Part shown: positions 13,623-24,680 of the stretch, one piece after another
Layout: each line of letters begins with the position of its first letter
How positions within the stretch are numbered: position 1 is the first letter of the stretch
Source of the DNA: Montifringilla adamsi
Lineage: Eukaryota > Chordata > Aves > Passeriformes > Passeridae
Length of the DNA stretch: 64,000 bases
Assembly: GCA_017590115.1 (NCBI GenBank)
Contig: JAGGNK010010225.1
Coordinates: forward strand, 3,720,001 to 3,784,000
Reading direction: 5' to 3'
The notes under the pieces: generated by a model
What the model saw: only the letters and a program-made list of their open reading frames with translations
What the model was told of the DNA's origin: nothing
Databases searched by the model: none
Made by a program: the position numbers and the translations under genes

Positions 13623-16600
13623 CACACCTGAAGAAGTAACACAGGGATAATTGTTTTGTTTTTACTTTAGACTGAGAATACTTTAGCAAGTCACCAAAGT
13701 AAGCAAGAGTTTTGTAACTGAGAGATGACTTGAAATAAGAGTTATTAATTAGGTTCAAGATTTATGCCTATTTTCTTGGGGTTTTGCTCCAGGTTTGACT
13801 ATTTGAAATTTAAATTGATACAAACACACTAAGTAAAGAACATAGATTTTCTCAAATTTTGGAGTGTCTGCTGTAACCTATTTGGCACATGGTGGCAACC
13901 TAGTCAGTAATAAAGACATCTGGTTACAGATATAAAGCATTTCATATTAAGTAGCCCAGTTTAAAAGATACAAATAATTCTGTTTCCATAGGTTTTCTCT
14001 TTCCTTGTCATTTATTTAAAATTAATTTATTTAGATATTGCTTCCTAATATATTTCATATATGATCTAATACGTGATTTTTCTGAAGTCCTTTGTATAAA
14101 TTTCAGAGGAAATACTGTGTATGAATCTTTCTGCTTTGCTAGATGACCTTCATGATCACAAAAAGGAAAGTTTTTCCTATCAAGAAATTTGACTTGCAAC
14201 TATGTTGCACCTTGAAAATAGACCATACTAAAGAACTGGCACTGTGTAGAATATAAGGAGCACTTTAGCAGCACAAAGAAAGTAGTGCCTATCCCATCTA
14301 CTTGTGCACCTGTACAGAAAACCCTTTTTGCAATATGAAATGCACAAGAAATGAACTCATAGTACAAAGGAATTTGAAGGCACTTGAGTGGAAGCTGAAT
14401 GCATCAGTATAGCCAGATGATTTTTGCAGATGAGAAAACAGGGTAAAATTCAAAGGAAGAATATCCAAGAAGCTCTTTTCTGTCTAAATTTTGGTATCAA
14501 TAGACTCAACTTGCTTTCTTACTCATTTCCCAATAATACCAATCAGTTGAAAAAAGCCAATTTTGAGATAAAATAATTGCATTTTACTAAAACTGGAAAT
14601 CCATATGCTCTGGCTATTGGCATTTTAGACAATTTAGACAGTTTAGGCACTTTTGTAGACAAATAAAAGTGCATTAGCAAACTTTTCCTGAACTTCCATG
14701 GCTTTTTTTTTGCCCAGATTGGCCTGCAACTTCATAGGCAAATTGTTTTGCAACAGCTGTGGAATTAAGGTGAAGTCCATATTTCAGCTCTGAAACTCTT
14801 AAGTGCAACTTGTCCATAATTGGAAATTCAGTGACTAGATGTCTGTCACGGCCACAGCTACTTGTATCTTGCCAAAAACAACTTGGTGGTTCACAATCAC
14901 AAGGGAAAACTAAGCTTCCCAGCTGGCTGATGGGATGTAATCTGATTCCTGCTCAGTTACCAGAGTGCTGCAGAAACATGTGTTCCATTTGTTGACAGCA
15001 CAATTGTCCTGGGTAGCATTTACTTACAATTTGGTACTTTCATAAATATTCTAAGAACTGGTGCAGCGCAGAGAGTGCAGGCAGCAGCTTCCATTTGCCC
15101 TGTGATGGCCTAGGGCCATCACTTCTAAGCTCACTGCCAGCTCACTCAGCAAATCCTCTAGACTGGAGTACAGGCTGTTTAGGAATTGAGACAGGTCATG
15201 CTGTACCTTGCTTTCCTTAGCTGGCCATTCTCATTTTTGGCTGCTTTCTTCTTGTTCTAAGCCTCACAGCTTCTTTGCCCAAAATTGTCTAATGGGTGGG
15301 ATTTGTGCCATGGCAATTTCCAGACTGGAGGTAGAGTAAGTCATTAGAATTGAAAGCACATGTGGAAGAGTCCTGAATGACAAGAATCAAAGTGCACATT
15401 GATAATGGCTCAGGAAAATTTTCAGCTCTGATCTGTTTTTTTCCTAGGCTTTTCTGTGGACATCCTACCTCTTAGTACAATCTGGTGAATACCTCTTTGT
15501 TAAGGAAAAGATACAAGGATAGATTAGATTACAAGGACCTGGAAAGTATAATTTTGTTTCTTGTTATCTATTGGTGATGACTTGTTTTTGCTAGAAGAAT
15601 ATTCAGTAATCTCTGAATTTATGCTGTAATGACTTTCCTGAATAATGCACCTACATTTGCCATTGATAATTCTTTCTTTCAGTTGAGACTCTTTAATGTA
15701 ATATGTTGTAATGGTAATTGTTCTCTAGAAGTCTCAGATATGAGATCTGAACTTTCTAGGAGTGACATTTACACAAGGGATTTGGACAACAGTTCCCTCA
15801 TGGGAGGTTATAATCTCCATAATTCCTAATCTGATTTGCATTAGGGAATACATACACCTCATTAGCAGCACTGTCATTTTAATTAGCACATAACTAAATG
15901 TGGGACACACATTTGGCTTGTAAATAAATGTTCCATATATCCATGCTCCTCTAAGAGTGCCAGAAAACCAGAGATAGTGAGGATGATGAACTATGCAGTA
16001 TTTCTCTTTAAGTGAGGGGGTAAGCAAAGTAGGCCACCACTTCCTCCCCCAAAATATCACAAAGCTGTGCCTAGTGGGACATGTAACCTCATTTGCATCA
16101 GTCGTGTCCTTCATCCACAAACACTTTTTTCACTGCACTGACCATGCTCTGTTAGGAACAATATTCAAATCTGTTCTCTCCCAGGAGGCCAGGAGTGAAA
16201 TTACCTTCCTGTTTTACTGGTACCTTCTTGCTTAATTCCCTTTTTAAAGTAAAGGTTTCCTGCCTCTTGTGGAGAAAACTGAAATATATAGGGTTACACT
16301 TTAATGTAAGAGAAAAAAGGCAATGTTTAATACATTTGATAATATTCAGTAAAGCACACTACAATCTGTAATTAAATAATGTATTTTGATTTATTATAAC
16401 TGTTTATTTAAATATTATAAGAGTATGACTTTGTTATGCCTCTGTTTTCTGTCTCTAAGTCTCTTACTTCTCAAGAGCTGAAACTTCTTAAATATGGAAG
16501 AAAAGCATCCGAAGTTAAGCGTGCTTTTTGGCTAAGTTCTCAGCCAGAAAGCAAAGACCACAACAGCAAATTGAAAACTTTTATGTTGTAAAGGTACTTC

Positions 16601-19600
16601 ATTTGGAAAGGCAGCAACTGCAAAAATTTATTGTCTGTTTTTGGTTTTGCTTTTTTTTTTCTTATCCCAATTGATTATCAAAAAAAAAAAAAAAAAAAAG
16701 GAAAAACAAGAAAACTGTTTGTAAAGGTATAGTCATCAGATCCTGGGTGAAGACCTTGTGGTATTTCATTTTGAACAGAAATGCCAACTCTGAAGGCATT
16801 TTATATGTAGATAATTAGCATGTGGTGTATTGGGCATTTTGGAACTGAGTCCAGAGGAATCCAAACTCATTTAGAACTTGGCTTTTCATCACAACAGGTA
16901 TGATTAAACTCCCCGGTGTGATGGAAGAGAAATTGTGTGGGAAGAATATGATCATCTGGAGAGCCTTATTTGAAAAGAGATTTGGTGTCCCATATTGCAC
17001 AATTTACCTCACTAACCTGGAACCCTGAATATATTAATATCTTTGGTGTTTATTTACTGTCTTCCTTCTGTGCATGTGAAAAATGTTTGCAGAAGTTGAC
17101 TAATCTTTAATATTCTTCCTTGGCTGAGGAACAGGTTAAAGGTTAAACTCATGACTTTAGGCTAAGTAGGGCTTTAATAAAGGGAGCTGATTGTTTTGGT
17201 GATGTGAAGACCTGCTTGGATGAGGTTAAAATATTACACTGAGAGCCTGTATAGAAAACAAGGAACAAGTGCAGCCGTGAAATGTGTGAGACCACATGAT
17301 TGGAAAGAGCTTCTTGGAATCTTTTCTTGGAAGAGTCTTCTCCTACTGCAGGCATTTACATGCTGAAGTCCTTAATTACTACTTCAAGATCTATCTTAAA
17401 CTAAGTAGTTTATAGCTTTCTCAAGGTTGCCCTAAATCTCCTGAAAGGGTTCCCAAGATTTCATTCTTCTGATATCTAAAAACCTTTTCCAGCCTAAATT
17501 GTGCCAGTGTTGTCTTTTATGTTAAACAACTATTCCTTTCTTTGTCCTGGGGAAAAAGTAAATGTCATGGCTACCACGGGGCTAAATCATGTGAAGGTAA
17601 AATGTCAGGAAGGTGTCTCCTTCTACTAAGCTGGCCATGGTGATGCTAAGTTAGCACTGAAATGCAGTGAGCATTAAACATATAGTCAAGTCTGAGGATG
17701 GATTTCACTGCTTTTCTACACGAGGGTACATTTTAGATATTGCACGCAAGCTGGATGGGGTAAGGAATATAAATTGGTGTTAAAAATCAGCTGCATATGA
17801 TTTGTGACTTGTATGGAAATTTAACTGAAAATTTCTTTGAAGTCTGCTACTGCTACTGTTGATGGTCAAATTTGTTATTTGTGTTAGTGTAGTAGGTATC
17901 ATGTATGATTAAGGGAGGGGTAAATAGCAATTGATGGAGACACAGTCAAGACATTTGGTAGTGTAGAGTCCTTTCATACTATCTCACCATGCCTTCTAAA
18001 ATGGCCAAGTTCTATACACTGAAGTTAATAAATATTTTTCTTCTGTCAGAGGTCTGTACCAGAAAATTTTGAAGCAGTGGATTTTTCTTTTATTTTCTTT
18101 TTCTTTTTTTTTTTTTTTAAAGACAAGGTGAAATAAATTTCCGTAGACTAAAACTTCTTTCTGAACTATGTAACAGATCAAACACACATCTGATTTAAAA
18201 TGTGTGTTCTTTCTCTTTGCATGGAAGAAAAAAAGAAACAATAGGACAATTGATCTTTTAAAAGGAGAATTGAAGAGAGAAAATGAAGTGGAAGTGATTT
18301 TATTCATTAAGTAGCCTGTCTTGACTTGCTATATACCTTTCAAATCTACTTTACTCATCTGAACCTGTACTTGTTGAAGCTAGTGACTGTAATGATGGTG
18401 ACATCATCGTTTTGTTTATACTGAAACCTCTTTTGAGCACAATCACAAAAGAGATAGTTTTAGGAGATTGATTACTCCTCAGCTTTGGAATTTAGTAATT
18501 TTGGTATACCTCAAACATGCTGCACTTGTCTTCAAGTCTCCTTTTCTTAGCTTTAGATTATGAACTCATCAGGCCTTTGATTATTTCTTCATAAGCATTT
18601 ATAAACCACATAGTACACTAAATCTCCTGGAAAAAAAACCAAGAATAACTTTGATCCTTGATGATATGAATTTACAATAAATATTTAGTCACAATTTTGC
18701 ATTTTATATTACACCCACAAACTGTGCAGAGAAGAGCACTCAACATTTGCAAATCTTAATTAAGGATCTGCTAGAATGTGCAGGTTGTTCTGAGTTTTGA
18801 TTTGACCCTGTTATTCTTGTGCCTTTTAAGATGGTTTCCATTTACACAATTGCTTCAGGTTTTTTGGGTTTTATTATTTTTTTTTAACAAGATCACTCAT
18901 ACTGCCTTCATCACAGAAAATATGACAGCATTTAATGAACTGCTTCTAGGTGTTTTATTTTAATTGTGCAGACTTAGGATGTATTTATTTATTGTTTACT
19001 CCACTGGAGTAACACTATTGTTTCTCTTGTTTGCTTTTTACTAACATTCAAATATATATATATCTGTTTCTTTCATAAGCACTGACTTTCATGATAGCTT
19101 TCACAAGCATGGGAAGGAGATTTATCTTTTTTTGCAGATAGCTAGCCAAAAATTGTCAAGTTTCAATTGATCTTCAGTATCCAATTTTAGATACTTGAAC
19201 TGGTAATTTTTTTGTGTACTAAGTATTGTATGACACTTGTCCTCAAAACACAACATCATCTGGCTTTCTTTGCAAATGCCTTTGGTTTTTTTTTCAGTAT
19301 GAACCTGGCTAACAGGTACTCAGAGTGTAAAGAATGCACCATTTAGTTGAGCACATAGGAAAAGGTTTAAGTTTTAAAATGTCATATAGAAACTACATTG
19401 CAAGAGGTCCTGAGACCCTTCAGTTTTCTCCTATACTCCTTCTAGCACAGAATCTTCCTTCCTTACACCCTTTTCTTTAAGAGCATTAGGTCAGAATGCC
19501 TCTTTCTCCTTTTGCATCTCTAGTTTGTGTGTTTGTTTCCTCACCCCTTCTTTCCCTCACACCCCATTTAACATCTGATACTTACCTTTCTGATCCCTGA

Positions 19601-20615
19601 GAAATCAGGTTTACTTTCTCCCCAGGTTTACTCCACTTCTTTGCTTGGAGCCAGTCTTCTCAACCTACCCAGGTGTTTCTCTTGCCTGTCTCCTTCTGTA
19701 CATGTGATTGTTTGCACTAGTATTTGTGTCTTTTTGCCCTTACTCCTTTTGTTTGACTTTTGTTGCTCCTATTTGAATGTTCTTTGTCCTAGTGTAGCTA
19801 TAGGAACTGGTTGTTTTCATACTGCTTCCCTCTCCCCCTCACGCTATTTCTTTAATATTGTTTGCTTCTGCCAGCATCAGATGCTCTAATGAGAAAGAGG
19901 GGGCAGGTCCCTTATCTTCTTCTCCCCTCAGCTCCTTCTTTTATTTTTGTATTGACGGCTCCTCAGTATGAAACTCTGTCCTAGCCATTATGTCTGCTTT
20001 GTCTTGAAAGAAAAGATTACAAGGACCATGGACTACTGACTCCTGGCATTTTCCTCCTTCCCCATTCTTAGGGGTGCTACTGCTGCTAAAATAACTTCCT
20101 GTTGTGATTACCTGTACCAGGTACCATTAAAGTTGACAAAGTTTTTGTTAGTAACATTGTGTCAGCCTGTAAGAACAGCCAGTATTAATAGATAAAAACC
20201 TTGAGAAAGAATCTACTTTGGTAGAAGTAATGGCTGTTCCAGTATCATCTTTCTATCCTGTTTGAGAAGTCTGTGGTAATTTCTTGTCAGAGGTCCTACT
20301 TGCCAGAGCCGCTGATGACAGCAGTGGATCTGATGCTGGTGTCAGGCTGGGTGGAAGCTTTTATCAGCCTCTAACTTCCTTTCTTTGAGTCCTTTAAGCG
20401 CCTGGTAGTTGGCAAGAAATTAAACAGCAGGAAAATAAAGTCCAAAGCTGACTCTTATGGCACTGCCCTAAGGAGACAGGCAGTTTCCTAATCAGAGGTC
20501 TGGCTTATCCAGCAATTTCTGCCACTTCCGTCTATGTCCAAGAATGTGTTGGGGAGGGAGTGGGGAAGGAAAGGGAGGAAGAGGAGTGGAGGAAAAGCAC
20601 CATCAGGCCACTCTT
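13623..20615. other. Upstream intergenic DNA, no gene recognised
   Basis: This is non-coding, AT-rich sequence. Simple-sequence tracts include a T-run followed by a long A-run at about 16,649-16,700, a T-run at about 18,105-18,118, and a short AT dinucleotide tract near 19,052. About 19,430-19,960 is strongly pyrimidine-biased on the + strand. The 124-128 residue open frames in this part (for example 15,734-16,120 on the minus strand) show no recognisable domain, and I treat them as chance. Confidence 0.55.
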
Positions 20616-20660
20616 GGTGGACCACGTACAGTATCTAATTAAAGATACTGATGGTCCACC
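20616..20660. repeat. Near-perfect hairpin with one internal loop
   Basis: Arms 20,616-20,624 and 20,652-20,660 pair over 9 bp (GGTGGACCA with TGGTCCACC). After an asymmetric internal loop (CGTA opposite A), arms 20,629-20,636 and 20,643-20,650 pair over 8 bp (CAGTATCT with AGATACTG). The apical loop is 6 bases. That is 17 paired positions in 45 bases. The stem is shorter than a typical microRNA precursor. I do not recognise it as a known RNA. Confidence 0.85.
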
Positions 20661-23339
20661 TCTTCAGTGCCACACAAGCCCTACCCCTCTCCTTTCATAC
20701 GCCACCTGGCATGTCAGTGACAGTTGTATTCATATTCATATACACCAAGCTGGTCTGCTTCTATTTTGATAATGACTTCTGGGAGGTTTGGTAAGTTTTG
20801 AATGTTTTGAAGTTCTGGTCAACTTGTTGTAAACGGTGGCATCAGTTTATTTTCACTCAGGCGGCATGGCATGAGGAAGCTAGGTTGGCCTTTTCTGCTA
20901 TAGTTATACATATGGTGACCAGATGGAATTCAATGAGCAAACAAGTTTTTCAGCTCAGCAAATGACTGAGTGTTCACCTGGAGACGTTGTTCTCCGCAGA
21001 GTGGCAAAGGAAGTAAGGTGGATGAATGCTGGGCCCTGCTGCCCTTACTGAACCTTGATTTGTCCATTGGGCATTCTCTGATGGCAGTGAAAAAAGTGCT
21101 GGAGCATCTTGTCAGAGATCCCTTCTCAGAGATCAAGGGGAAAGGAACATCCTTTTATATCAAACTAACTGGCACTCATGTCAGTAGGCTCCTTTTTGAA
21201 GGCCCAAACATTTTGATCCCTCTAACCCTTCATCTGCTGTTCCCTGAGAAACCTCAATAAATACTGTAGTTCACTGCACATTACAGGAAGTCCTGTTTTA
21301 GATATTACTGTTCTCTGGGCTGAATCCTCAGAGAATGGAGAAATTCAGCGCAATATGGGTTGTGTGCATCCCAGCATCAATGCAGGACCACTGCAATCTG
21401 CCTCCCAAGTCATATTTAGCATCAATTATGTGGGACCTCAAGTTGCAATCCATCCCTTTTTACAGCCATGCTGTTTTGTACACCAAATGTAAACCATTTT
21501 CAATGGTTTAACTGGGCTGAAACTCTGCCAGTACTGTTCCTGGACAAGGAAAGGATGGAATAGGTCACAGTTATACTGCAGGTGTATTAAGGCCCTTAAT
21601 ATCAAGGTTATTATTTTTGTGGTGGTTGTGCTCAGTGCTTTATTATCCATTAAAACTCTAGGTCATGATCTTTGATTGAAGACTATGTTAAGATTGCTCC
21701 CTATTCAATCAGTTCTGCACAGTTTGTCTTATTTACTTCATCTCCTCAGTACAACTAGGCAGGTGTAGTTTACACTAATGATGCATTTCTCAAAGTGCAG
21801 GTTTTAGTGACCTGGTGTATGCCAAATCTTTAATTTAAAACCTCCCTCCAGGTTGTATGGGTCAGGAGCTCTGGCTAGGATTGCAAGGATTGCATCTGTG
21901 CCCAGTGCCATCCAACGGTGTGTGCACCTGCTATTCCCTCCAGGGCATTTGCTTCTGTTCAGAGAAATGGTGAACTAATTTTGTTTGCAGAATGATCTGG
22001 CTCTGCCAGCACCTTTCCTGAAAAGCATAGAGAGGGTTACTGGTCACCAATCCGCTCTTCTTCCCCAGGCTCAGGCAAACATCGGGAGCCTTTCGCTCTC
22101 CTGTGGCCAGCCTCCAAAGCAAGCCGGTGTTTGAGGCTGTGCTAAGCCTCCTGCTGGTAGGCATTGCCAGAGGCCTGCTTTGCCTCCACAGCCAGGTTTA
22201 TATTTTTGTCCACAGGCTCTGCACAGCCTCCTTTTATAGTGTTCTTAGTTCAGCACGGTATTTGTTGATGCACACATTCCTTTCATTTGCTGCTTCCAAA
22301 ACGGCTGATAAGACCAGAAGCTCTTCTGTCTCCATTTGAGAGGGCTTGTTTGAGACCCAGTCCAGCTGAGATCCCCTCGCCTTGCTTTGTCCCGACCGTG
22401 CTGTATCTGCCTCAGCCTGCCTGCCTTCACTTTTACACTGCATCTCCTGCGATCCCTGCCTGATCCTGAAACCTCTGTGCCTCTCATCAAGTCACTCTAG
22501 AATTTTTGCTTCTTTCAGAAGTCAAGCTGGGACTGGCCCTGTTGCAGTGAAGTCGCTGCTATTTTCTTCCTGACACTTCCCAGCCATTCAGAGTTCCGAC
22601 TCTGTGTGAAACAAATGCTAAGCCCAAAGCATCCCGAGTGATCCAGGGAACTGGCTGTATTGCACATGATGTAGAGCTTTGTGGCCTCTCCGCCCTGCTG
22701 GTGCCCATCACCTCCCTGTGTTAATGTTAGAGCTTCAGAGACAGCTCAGCCCAGAAGCTGTGGGCAAATAAAGACTCTGAAGAGTGTCAGGCTGGAAAAA
22801 GGAGCCACAGTACGCCACAATCCCCCCTAGAGTGTAGTGGGAATAGGTGTAAGGAGGAGCCCCAGGGCAACGTGAGCATGTAGTCAAGAACAGGAAGCAC
22901 AAAGGGATGGTTCACCTGCTATATGTGGATGTTCAGCCCCATCAGCACAAGGTGTTTCACAACTGAATGAGCCTAAGGAGGTTGTAATTTTTAGAGGCAG
23001 ACAAGGCAAAGTTATCTCTACTAGACAAGTGTTAACAGCTGTTTCTAAAAACTTTCACTGGAGCAAAGCTTTACAGGGGCAGCCAGAAGTACAACCTTGA
23101 TATTGCTCCCTCCCAGCCCCCCAGCCTTTTGAATAAAGGATTGTTGGACTATTTATGCAAGGGCAAATAACGTTATTTTTGGAAATTACTGAATTATTTT
23201 CATTACTTTTTTTTCCAAAAGAAAAAAAAAAAATCAGCCTGAGGCAGACACCTGGCATGGAAAATTTCAGCTTGCGTGGTAAAAGGCTGGCAGAAGTTAC
23301 CGGGAAGCGCGAAGGGTGTCAGACAAAAAAAAATGGCTA
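20661..23339. other. Proximal upstream DNA of SLC4A7, no gene recognised
   Basis: This interval leads into the SLC4A7 CpG island. About 22,060-22,560 is more GC-rich than the DNA around it and has open frames on both strands, none recognisable. It could be a regulatory element, but nothing in the sequence proves that. The rest is ordinary AT-rich DNA with short A-runs near 23,220. Confidence 0.5.
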
Positions 23340-23478
23340 AGCGTTAAGCAGACGTAGTCACCGGCAGCACTGGGAGCTCGCTGCCCTCCCTGGCTCCCGG
23401 TCCCGCCGGGAGCTGATCCCTTGTGTCCCGCGGTGCTCCCGGCCCGGGCAGCGGCGGCGGCGCGGGAGCCGGGCCCGC

Positions 23479-23896
23479 NNNNNNNNNNNNNNNNNNNNNN
23501 NNNNNNNNNNNNNNNNNNNNNNNNNNNNNNNNNNNNNNNNNNNNNNNNNNNNNNNNNNNNNNNNNNNNNNNNNNNNNNNNNNNNNNNNNNNNNNNNNNNN
23601 NNNNNNNNNNNNNNNNNNNNNNNNNNNNNNNNNNNNNNNNNNNNNNNNNNNNNNNNNNNNNNNNNNNNNNNNNNNNNNNNNNNNNNNNNNNNNNNNNNNN
23701 NNNNNNNNNNNNNNNNNNNNNNNNNNNNNNNNNNNNNNNNNNNNNNNNNNNNNNNNNNNNNNNNNNNNNNNNNNNNNNNNNNNNNNNNNNNNNNNNNNNN
23801 NNNNNNNNNNNNNNNNNNNNNNNNNNNNNNNNNNNNNNNNNNNNNNNNNNNNNNNNNNNNNNNNNNNNNNNNNNNNNNNNNNNNNNNNNNNNNNNN
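23479..23896. other. Assembly gap of 418 Ns
   Basis: An uninterrupted run of N spans this interval, flanked on both sides by extremely GC-rich sequence. Short-read assemblies often fail in such promoter islands. Any open frames drawn through it are artefacts. The true length may differ from 418 bases. Confidence 0.99.
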
Positions 23897-24083
23897 CCGA
23901 GGCGGTCCGGGCTCAGCCCCCGGTGCGGCGGAGCAGTCGCGGCCGCCCCGTCCTGAGGGCACCGGCGCCGCCCGCCTCCGCCAGGCAGCGCAGCCCCCGC
24001 GTCCGGTTCCAGCTCGCCGTTCGTCTGCCGCTCCGCGCCCTTTTCTCTCGCTCTGTCTCCCGGGCGATCTCGGCGGGGCCGCG

Positions 24084-24131
24084 ATGGAAGAGGAGCGGGC
24101 GGGCGAGCAGATGAGACCGTTGCTCACCACG
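24084..24131 (+). CDS. SLC4A7: SLC4A7 (NBCn1), distal first coding exon
   Basis: This exon encodes MEEERAGEQMRPLLTT, closely matching the longer amino terminus of mammalian NBCn1 as I recall it (ME..GAGEQMRPLLTR). SLC4A7 is an electroneutral Na+/HCO3- cotransporter of the plasma membrane that imports bicarbonate and controls intracellular pH. These residues form the extreme start of its cytosolic amino-terminal domain. The ATG at 24,084 has G at -3 and G at +4, a strong Kozak context. The frame is open upstream to the gap, so the start rests on homology and context, not on an upstream stop. The exon ends ACG|GTAACG, a good donor in phase 0, which fits exon 2. The paralogue SLC4A10 shares a related QMEPLL motif, but exon 2 decides for SLC4A7. 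Confidence 0.93.
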
Positions 24132-24182
24132 GTAACGGGGGGTGCGGTGCGGTGGGGGGCGCACAAAGGGGCCGCCACGGGG
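24132..24182 (+). other. G-run cluster just after the exon 1 donor
   Basis: Four G-runs occur on the non-template strand at 24,137-24,142, 24,154-24,159, 24,168-24,171 and 24,179-24,182, separated by 7-11 bases. The loops are long for a canonical G-quadruplex, but the arrangement could favour a quadruplex or R-loop in nascent RNA or DNA close to the promoter. This is inferred from sequence only. Confidence 0.4.
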
Positions 24183-24680
24183 CAGCGCTGCCCCGCGTCC
24201 TGCCCGGGGGTCGTGCCGCTGCCCTCCTGCGGGGGCACGGCGGGGCTGCCCCCTTAACGTGGCTCCCCCAGCCCTCGGCGGCGGGACCCTCGGCCGGGGG
24301 TCCCGGCCGCTCTCGCCCGGTGTCCCCGCGTGCCGGCCGCGTGCGCGCGGCCGTGTCTCTCCCCACCCCTGCCATCCCCGGGGGGCGGCGGCGGCGCCGG
24401 AGCCTTTTGTTCGGCCGCGAGCTCCGTGTGCTCGGCGGCCGCGGCCGCCCCGTCCACCCCCCCGTTCCTTTGTGAGAGCCCCGCAGGGCTTGTGCCGGCG
24501 GCGGTGGGCGGCGCGGCCGCCCCTGGCCTCGCCTTTCTCCCTGCCCCGCTGGCTGACGAGTTCCTGGGCGAGGGAGAAGTGCGCACACATGGCAAGCGGC
24601 GAGCTTCCCCTTGTCCTCGTGTTGCACGGCGGCGGGGTCGGCTCGGGTGGTGGGCACGCTTCCCCGGCGGGCTTCTAGTC

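Larger units (their letters stand above)
23340..24680. promoter_or_regulatory. CpG island promoter of SLC4A7
   Basis: The sequence changes abruptly from AT-rich to very GC- and CpG-rich at about 23,340 and back at about 24,680. The first coding exon of SLC4A7 lies inside. Such islands are the usual promoters of broadly expressed vertebrate genes. No TATA box is evident near the exon. A pyrimidine-rich stretch (about 24,030-24,062) just upstream of the start codon is a plausible transcription start area. Part of the island is missing because of the gap at 23,479-23,896, so the core promoter may be unsequenced. Confidence 0.88.

Noticed and set aside
15734..16120. 128-residue minus-strand frame
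   Set aside because: No recognisable domain, no splice context and no CpG-rich start; the length is within what AT-moderate intergenic DNA gives by chance.
1..23339. Exons of the expected neighbouring gene EOMES
   Set aside because: No T-box-like coding sequence or other recognisable exon is visible on either strand. In mammals EOMES lies far upstream, so its absence is expected.
23297..24257. Long open frames on both strands (313 and 278 residues) through the CpG island
   Set aside because: They read through 418 Ns, which cannot contain visible stops, and through stop-poor GC-rich DNA. Only the 16 codons at 24,084-24,131 have homology support.
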